A stretch of 64,000 nucleotides of DNA from contig CAMQGK010000144.1 in assembly GCA_947000775.1 (NCBI GenBank), positions 15,158,001 to 15,222,000 of the forward strand. The letters run 5' to 3'. Shown piece after piece: positions 58,754-64,000 of the stretch (its first letter is position 1; every line of letters starts with the position of its first letter). Position numbers and translations under genes: made by a program. A model generated the notes under the pieces. That model made no database searches. It was not told the origin of the DNA and was given only the letters and a program-made list of their open reading frames with translations. Origin of the DNA: Pterois miles (taxonomy: Eukaryota > Chordata > Actinopteri > Perciformes > Scorpaenidae).

Positions 58754-59320
58754 ATGCTAGGCTACGAAAACAACCACACCAGCCAGCATTACCAAGCCTC
58801 TTCCTCTCCAACGCCAAAATCCATCACCCACAAAATGGACGAATTGGAGCTACAGATGCAGGACAGGAACAGAGATTTGGGTAAGAGAAGAAGAAGAAGA
58901 AGAAGAAGAAGAAGAAGAAGAAGAAGAAGAAGAAGAAGAAGAACCTTTATTAATCCCCGGAGGGAAAGAGCAGAGGTGGGGGGCTCTGTGTCTACGTAAA
59001 CAGCGGGTGGTGTTGTAACAGCAGGATCATTGACACTCACTGCTCTGATTTAGAGGTTCTGGCAGTCTCGTGCAGACCTTTTTTGTCTCCCGAGGGAGTT
59101 CACTGTAGTTATTGTGATAGCATCCCACCCGATGCTAACGTTGGTTTGGCCCTTAGCCTCTTTCTAGCTTGCCCACCCTGATGGCGTCTGTATTGTTGCC
59201 GGTGACTTCAATCAAGCATGTTTAAAGTCTGTGCTCCCTAAATTCGTCCAGTATGTGAAGTGTGCCACCAGAGGAGATAATACTTTGGACCATGTTTACT
59301 CCAACATTAAACATGCTTAA
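58754..59320 (+). pseudogene. LINE AP-endonuclease domain remnant
   Basis: The first piece (58754-58885) ends KMDELELQMQDRNRDLG, the entry into the endonuclease in this LINE type. After the (GAA)n block the frame continues RGGGLCVYVNSGWCCNS (from 58972), CSDLEVLAVSCRPF, IVAGDFNQACLKSVLPKF (GDFN at 59201-59212) and TRGDNTLDHVYSNI, then a stop. A last piece has GWDHL near 59348-59360, at the position of the catalytic SDH motif, with Ser changed to Trp and Asp-His kept. The stretch between NRDLG and GGGLC is missing about two dozen expected residues or more. Confidence 0.85.
58886..58966 (-). repeat. (GAA)n block with reversed retroelement tail, inserted in the LINE
   Basis: The plus strand reads a GAA run (58888-58942), then cctttattaatccccggagg. 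On the minus strand this is ccggggattaataaagg followed by (TTC)n, the typical 3' end of fish SINE/LINE elements with a (TTC)n tail. It interrupts the LINE endonuclease, so it looks like a tail-only, antisense retro-insertion or a microsatellite-mediated replacement. Confidence 0.65.
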
Positions 59321-59606
59321 AAAGTCACTCCCCTCCCCCATCTTGCTGGATGGGACCATCTCTGCCTATCCCTCACCCCCACCTACAACCCCACATTACA
59401 AACTACAGAAGCAACAACCCGGTGAATGCTAGGACTGATGCCTCGCTGGCAGTCACTTGGCCACTTCTTTGCCCGCTTTGAGGCAGACAGACCCTCAGCA
59501 GTCACTCCACACCCACCAGCCTCCAGCACTATCACACTGACACTCCAGGAGCACGAAGTGAGACGTGTGCTGAAGACTGTGAACCCCAGGAAGGTGGCTG
59601 GCCCCG

Positions 59607-60425
59607 ATGTGGTACCTGGCAAGGTACTCAGAGCATGTGCTGACCAACTGGCTGGAGTTTTCACCAGCATCTTCAACCTCTCTGTCACAGGCCATCATAC
59701 CACCCCGCCTTAAAGCTTCCATCATCATCCACGTCCCCAAAAAATCAACAGTGGACAGCCTTAGTGACTACAGGCCTGTTGCACTTACACCTATGGTCAT
59801 GAAGTGCTTTGAAAGACTGGTCTCACATCACATCAGGGCCTATCTGCCTCCCACTCTGGACTCCCACCAGTTTGCCGACAGGGCAAACCGATCCACAGAG
59901 GACGCTGTAACCATAGCGCTCCACACCACGCTGAGTCACCTGGAGCACCTGAGGAGCTACATGAGGATGCTCTTCCTGGACTTCAGCTCAGCCTTCAACC
60001 ACATCATCCCAGGGATCCTGGTCCAGAAATTGTCCCACCCGGGTATCTCCACCCTCACCTGCCAGTGGATCAAGGACTTTCTTACGGACCGCCCACAATC
60101 CGTTAAACTTGGTCCCCACCTCTCCTCCACCATCACACTCAGCAATGGATTTCCTCAAGGTTGTGTATTGAGCTCCTTCTTGTTCACCCTTTACACACAT
60201 GACTGCTCTCCGACCCATCTCTCAAACTCCATCATAAAGTTTGCAGATGATACCACCGTGGTCGGGCTCATCTCAGGGGGGGATGAGTCAGACTACAGAG
60301 ATGAGGTCAACCGACTGATGGCGTGGTGTTCAGCAAACAACCTGCCACTGAACACCACAAAAACAAAAGAAATAATCCCGGACTTCAGGAAGGGCAGAGC
60401 AGACCCAGCCCCGCCATCAGGTTAA
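59607..60425 (+). pseudogene. LINE reverse transcriptase core, longest intact frame
   Basis: A 272-codon frame. In order: KASIIIHVPKKSTVDSLSDY, RPVALTPMVMKCFERLV, LDSHQFADRANRSTEDAV, MLFLDFSSAFNHIIP (RT motif A with its Asp), GFPQGCVLSSFLFTLYTHDC (motif B) and IKFADDTTVVG (motif C; FADD at 60240-60251, both Asp present), then NTTKTKEIIPDFRK. The start is arbitrary: upstream in another frame (59470-59690) the continuation VRRVLKTVNPRKVAGPDVVP belongs to the same protein, so a frameshift lies near 59690. Function in an intact element would be target-primed reverse transcription; here it is a relic. It is GC-richer than the surroundings. Confidence 0.93.
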
Positions 60426-60889
60426 TGGGAGTGCAGCTCTCTGTGGACCTTTCCTGGACTGCTAACACCACAGCGGTGGTGAAGAAAGCCCAGCAGTGAC
60501 TCCACTTTCTGAGGGTGCTCAGGAGAAACAATCTGGAGGAGAAGGTGCTGGTGATGTTCTACAGAGCCACCATGGAGACCATCCTGGTGTACTGCATCAC
60601 AACATGGTACGCAGGGTGCTCAGCAGCAGACAGCAGAGCGCTGATGATCAACACGACCCAGAAGATCACTGGTTGCTCTCTGCCCAGCCTGGAGCACATT
60701 GCCAGCTCTCGCTACCTCAGCTGAGCTGTCAGCATCATCAAGGTTGCATCCCACCCGAGTAACCACCTGTTTGACCTGCTACCCTTGGGCCAGCGTTATA
60801 GGTCACATAAAACCCGGACAAGCAGACTCAGGGACAGCTTCTTTCCCAGGGCCATTACTGCAATAAACAATCACAAACAATAATCATAC
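60426..60889 (+). pseudogene. LINE ORF2 C-terminal region
   Basis: Continuing past the stop at 60423 in a shifted frame: GVQLSVDLSWTANTTAVVKK, then a stop at 60498, LRVLRRNNLEEKVLVMFYRA, TMETILVYCITTWYAGCS, KITGCSLPSLEHIASSRYLS, a stop at 60722, IIKVASHPSNHLFDLLP, RLRDSFFPRAITAINNH. These are the usual post-RT blocks. Two in-frame stops confirm decay. Confidence 0.85.
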
Positions 60890-61189
60890 AACTGCTCTAT
60901 TAATCCTGCCAATCTCACTATGTGCAATAACTGAGCCTTCCTATGTGCAATAACGTCTTGTGTGCAATATTCAGTGTACTTGTACATAATTTCTTATTTA
61001 AATTGTGCATAATCTTGTGTTTACATTTCTATATTTTCTACAGTTTTACATTTGCTGTACATATTTAATTATTATTTAAGCATTTATTCTGTATCTTTCT
61101 CTTCTACAAATGCACCAAAGGAGTTGCGCTCTAATTTCGTTGTATGCAATACAATGACAATAAAGGCGATTCTGATCTTGATTCTGATA

Positions 61190-61996
61190 TATGAATGCAG
61201 TGACCTAGCAGTGGATGTACATTATTGAGAAGGTCATCCTCTCTCTAGGAAAGTGCCAACTCTTTTCCACGGAGGGAAAATTGAATCAAATGTAACCTTC
61301 TCTCATCACTGTCTGCTTCCTCGCTGCATTTGCCCAGTCTGCTGAAAAACTGCAAGTCATTAAGAGTTATCAGAAAGGGTCAGTGATTATGCTCTCACCT
61401 TCTTTGATGACCTGCATGACTCAGAGAAAGTTACTGTTGGCAGCCACTGGTTGAACATCTGACAAACATCTGTAAGTCAAATGGTGCCAATCAGACAGGA
61501 CCAACTTATACCACCACCCGATGAGTTTCTTCCCCTGTGCCATGATCCTTTTGTACGCACAGAGACTGACTAAAGATTACTTTCTCATCCCTAACACTTG
61601 TTTGCTACTGAGGTTTTATATTTCCTTCATTCTACCATATTCATGTGTACCAGAAAAATTCACTGAAGTGTGTGTAACGTGCAACAGTTGTAGGACTGGA
61701 GCTGTTCTGCAGACATGCTGCTTTCAGAAGGTGTTGACAACAACCCTAAACAATACAAGCAGCTCTGTAAAAGTTGGTTAGTACCAGTACCAGTATTTCC
61801 ATTAACTACAATGTAAAACCATATGCGGCAACAGTAAACACAATGAGCAACAATCACACAAGTAGCCAAAATCAGTGGATGCCATTCCCATTATAGGTAC
61901 AAAATGGCTACCACCATGAAGTGAAAAAAAACACCAAACAATCACAAACACACCACACAAAACCAACAAAATTACTACATTTAAAAACACTAAAAC
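61190..61996. other. Unassigned spacer with weak retroelement traces
   Basis: 61500-61600 (accacccgatgagtttcttc, cccctgtgccatgatcctt) vaguely resembles another LINE C-terminal 'SFFPRA..L' segment. 61790-61850 (tatttccattaactacaatg, ccatatgcggcaacagt) matches part of family B. Neither is firm. Confidence 0.35.
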
Positions 61997-62316
61997 AGGC
62001 TGCACGGTGGTGCAGTGGTTAGCACGGGTGCCTCACAGTAAGAGGGTCACAGGGTCAGATCTGGCTTGGGGCTAGAGTTTGCATGTTCTTCATGTGTTAG
62101 AGTGGGTTTTCTCTGGGTTCTCAGCTTCCTCCCACAGTCCTAAATTGCCCGTAGGTATGAATGTGAGCGTGAATAGTCTCTATATTGTCTGTCTCTATGT
62201 GCATGATGATGGACTGGCAACCTGTCCAGGGTGTACCCTACCTTTGACCAATGCCAGCTGGAATCGACTCCAGCCCCCGGTCGAACCGTAACGGGATAAA
62301 CGGCTGCAGATGGATG
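61997..62316 (+). mobile_element. SINE-like element, plus strand (same family as 15.6 kb)
   Basis: Head ggctgcacggtggtgcagtg, then gttagcacgggtgcctcaca, agtttgcatgttcttcatgt, cttcctcccacagtccta, aattgcccgtaggtatgaat, ggcaacctgtccagggtgta and the tail gataaacggctgcagatgga. The B-box region is mutated (ggtcagatctgg). No clean target duplication. Confidence 0.9.
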
Positions 62317-62510
62317 AAAGAACCAACACAAAAACAGCAACACAGGTGAACAACACAAAACTGGGGTGCAACAGCCAAACCAAAAGGATCATAACAAGTA
62401 GACCAAATACAAAGTTGCTGATATATACCAATAGCAATATATAAGGAACCAAGAGAAGTACTACCAAAACACAAAATGGACACTATGTGGGCATCCAATA
62501 AAAAGTAGTG

Positions 62511-62716
62511 CAATGTATGGACTAATGAATGCCCAAGGTATCGACTAAAGAATGTGGAATGTATCGACTTAAGAATACGCAATGTATCAACTAAAGAATG
62601 TGCAATGTATTGTCTTAATAATGCCCAATGTATCAACTAAAGAATGTGCAATGTATTGTCTTAATAATGCCCAATGTATCAACTAATGAATGTGCAATGT
62701 ACCGACTAAAGAATAC
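62511..62716. repeat. Minisatellite: nine 23-bp units
   Basis: Units start at 62511, 62534, 62557, 62580, 62603, 62626, 62649, 62672 and 62695, all 23 bases except a 22-base last one. The form is caatgtatcaactaaagaat plus gtg. Two unit types alternate from 62580 (…atcaactaaagaatgtg and …attgtcttaataatgcc), giving a 46-bp higher-order repeat. Confidence 0.97.
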
Positions 62717-62719
62717 AAC

Positions 62720-63000
62720 ACTGTTGGTCTTGCTTGTTTGTTAGTTTGTTTCTGTTTGTATAAGAGTATTATTCCATCTGCCATCACCACCCTTAACAAC
62801 CTGGCGAGAAGGTAGCAATGTCTGTTGTATGGTTGTCTTTCTGCTTGTTCAGTCTTTTTGTTTTTTTGTTAATATCAGTTTGTTCATGTGAGTACTTACT
62901 TGTTTAAAACTGAATGTATACATGTTAAATGTAAAGACCTGACTTATGAAAACAAATTTCACCCTGTGACATTAAAGTATGATTCTGATTCTATAGTGGT
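62720..63000 (+). mobile_element. LINE-like 3' tail region
   Basis: Ends caaatttcaccctgtgacat, then taaagtatgattctgattct (62950-62994). This is the 'tttc..tgtgacaataaag..tgattctgattct' ending seen at 61150. The body upstream (62720-62940, gtttgtttctgtttgtataag) has no coding match, so it is probably a 3' UTR stump with the minisatellite inside or beside it. Confidence 0.6.
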
Positions 63001-63769
63001 TTTGATGGCAAAAATAAAGTGTCTGTATGTGACGAGTTGGTATTCTTCACCAGTGCTGCATGTTCAGCTTTATGATCAGCACCTGATGTCTGCTCAGGCA
63101 TTTGTGTTGTGTTCAAGTATCATCCACTTTGTGCATTTGTGCATCTCACTTGTGTTTGCAGTATGTTTACATACAGTATGAGTATCAGTGCATATATGTG
63201 AGTGTGAAGGTCTCACACAATTTGACCTCTCCTCATTAATCTCCTCTGGAGATGGAACAAGCTCCATCCATCAAATTGCAATCCCTCTACAGAACTAGCT
63301 AAAAGACCCTCATCGTTTTCTTCTACCTCCCTCTTTACACACCTGCCAAAACTCCATGTCTCCCCCCTCTTCCACATACCTGGCAACCAGATCCTTATCC
63401 TTGTCATCTACCCCACTCTTCTTCTGCCAAAACACAATTTTCTGCCAATTTGTTAAACCAAAGGACACAGACAACTGCCCCAGCCAAACTCTGAATGTAA
63501 CACTCCTGAAGTTCCAGCCCCAAACCAGACCTGACAAAAGCAGAATAGGCTACAGTATGTTTTACTCTCCTGCCAAAAGAGCCTGTTTGGTTTACCCTTT
63601 GTCCGCCAACATCATGTAATAGAGACTCTGCCAAAAGGTACATCTAGTAGTTAGTACATCATACTGCTTTTAATTTGTGTGCAGTGTCTCATTGTGCTTT
63701 GTGTATTATATCCTGCACCTCAGAGTTAGTGGTGTGCATATTCCATATTTTTTAGCCATGCTATTAGGA
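63001..63769. other. Unassigned; possible minus-strand coding relic
   Basis: Three overlapping minus-strand frames (63213-63643) include FGLTNWQKIVFWQKKSGVDD, KDKDLVARYVEEGGDMEFWQ and HTVAYSAFVRSGLGLELQEC. They are charged, non-repetitive peptides that could descend from a mobile-element ORF. I cannot name it. Confidence 0.3.
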
Positions 63770-63905
63770 ATGACAATGTCAGTCACCACTGTCATTCAGA
63801 CTGATGACATCCCCATTAGCCTCAGCTGTACAGTGAGCTAATTAGCAAATGTTAGCATTATAATATATTAAACTAAGATTGTGTCCATGGTAAACATTAC
63901 CTGCT
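63770..63905 (+). repeat. Dispersed repeat H, copy 2
   Basis: atgacatccccattagcctc, agctaattagcaaatgttag, taaactaagattgtgtcc and atggtaaacattacctgct match 16800-16945. Confidence 0.6.
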
Positions 63906-64000
63906 AAAGATCGCCCAGCGAGTTCTCATTCTCAGGGCGTCAAATACTGAGGCTTTGTTATGGCCACGGGCGTTTGGTACTGCCGCAGAAAACACCCCTT
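63905..64000 (+). repeat. Family B copy, 5' end, cut by the window edge
   Basis: cccagcgagttctcattctc, agggcgtcaaatactgaggc and tggccacgggcgtttggtac match the start of the copies at 6.75 and 57.48 kb. Confidence 0.75.

Larger units (their letters stand above)
58585..61189 (+). mobile_element. L2/Rex-like LINE, degenerate, nearly full-length ORF2 region
   Basis: A non-LTR retrotransposon of the CR1/L2/Jockey side. In order: a conserved leader (58585-58885), an AP-endonuclease region (58971-59400), a reverse transcriptase (about 59560-60425), a post-RT region (60426-60889) and a 3' UTR ending caatgacaataaaggcgatt followed by a tctgat repeat (61150-61189), the usual simple-repeat tail of this LINE type. 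It is interrupted near 58886-58966 by a (GAA)n block. Several stops and frameshifts make it inactive. The exact clade (L2/Maui versus Rex1) is not settled. Confidence 0.92.

Noticed and set aside
62511..62716. CRISPR-like array of 23-bp repeats
   Set aside because: Units are directly contiguous with no spacers; a minisatellite.

Overview
This window looks like nuclear DNA of a ray-finned fish, most likely a percomorph teleost. The evidence is very frequent long (CA)n/(GT)n arrays, compound (TG)n(GA)n arrays, tRNA-derived SINEs with Pol III boxes, L2/Rex-type LINE debris, pogo- and hAT-type DNA transposon fossils, and several dispersed families I recognise from memory of percomorph genomes. 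The species is not determined. No bacterial, viral or organellar signature was seen.

No host protein-coding gene can be called with confidence. The long open frames are mostly translated microsatellites, pyrimidine-rich tracts or transposon debris. Three weak host-exon candidates are recorded at low confidence: 8192-8253 (minus), 34794-34862 (plus) and a small hydrophobic frame at 52934-53131 (minus). The window is best read as intergenic or deep-intronic.

Layout. 1-608 is a perfect 296-bp inverted repeat around a SINE/LINE-tail-like loop. 2.2-7.6 kb holds a foldback repeat, two minus-strand tRNA-derived SINEs, an inverted pair of family B and a palindromic element. 8.5-9.9 kb is a degenerate satellite-like array rich in TGACTCA. 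11.1-11.6 kb is a LINE 3' ORF remnant. 13.0-13.9 kb is a family A element split by a SINE, with an empty-site paralogue at 27.1 kb. 15.6-16.0 kb is a SINE with a perfect 14-bp target duplication. 17.3-18.3 kb is a decayed pogo transposon. 22.6-23.3 kb is a hAT remnant that keeps a BED-finger fragment. 24.6-25.7 kb is a hAT-like element. 31.0-31.7 kb is a fossil LINE split by another repeat. 32.8-44.4 kb is mostly repeats, with one repeat-free block at 36.43-36.64 kb. 41.16-41.47 kb is a seven-unit 44/45-bp minisatellite. 46-58.5 kb is repeats and microsatellites. 58.6-61.2 kb is the largest coding relic, an L2/Rex-like LINE with endonuclease and reverse transcriptase. 62.5-62.7 kb is a nine-unit 23-bp minisatellite just upstream of another LINE-like tail.

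Names used here for dispersed families (my labels): family A has ends reading 'agggctgtcaa / cgattgacagcccta'; family B has the signatures 'cacagggctttcatc' and 'ttttcctaaacctaac'; family G has the signature 'aaaagtacttaagtaaa'. Class assignments come from memory of fish repeat sequences and were not checked against a library. The mobile elements do not form a functional pathway: all are truncated, frameshifted or nested, and their nesting gives a relative insertion history.
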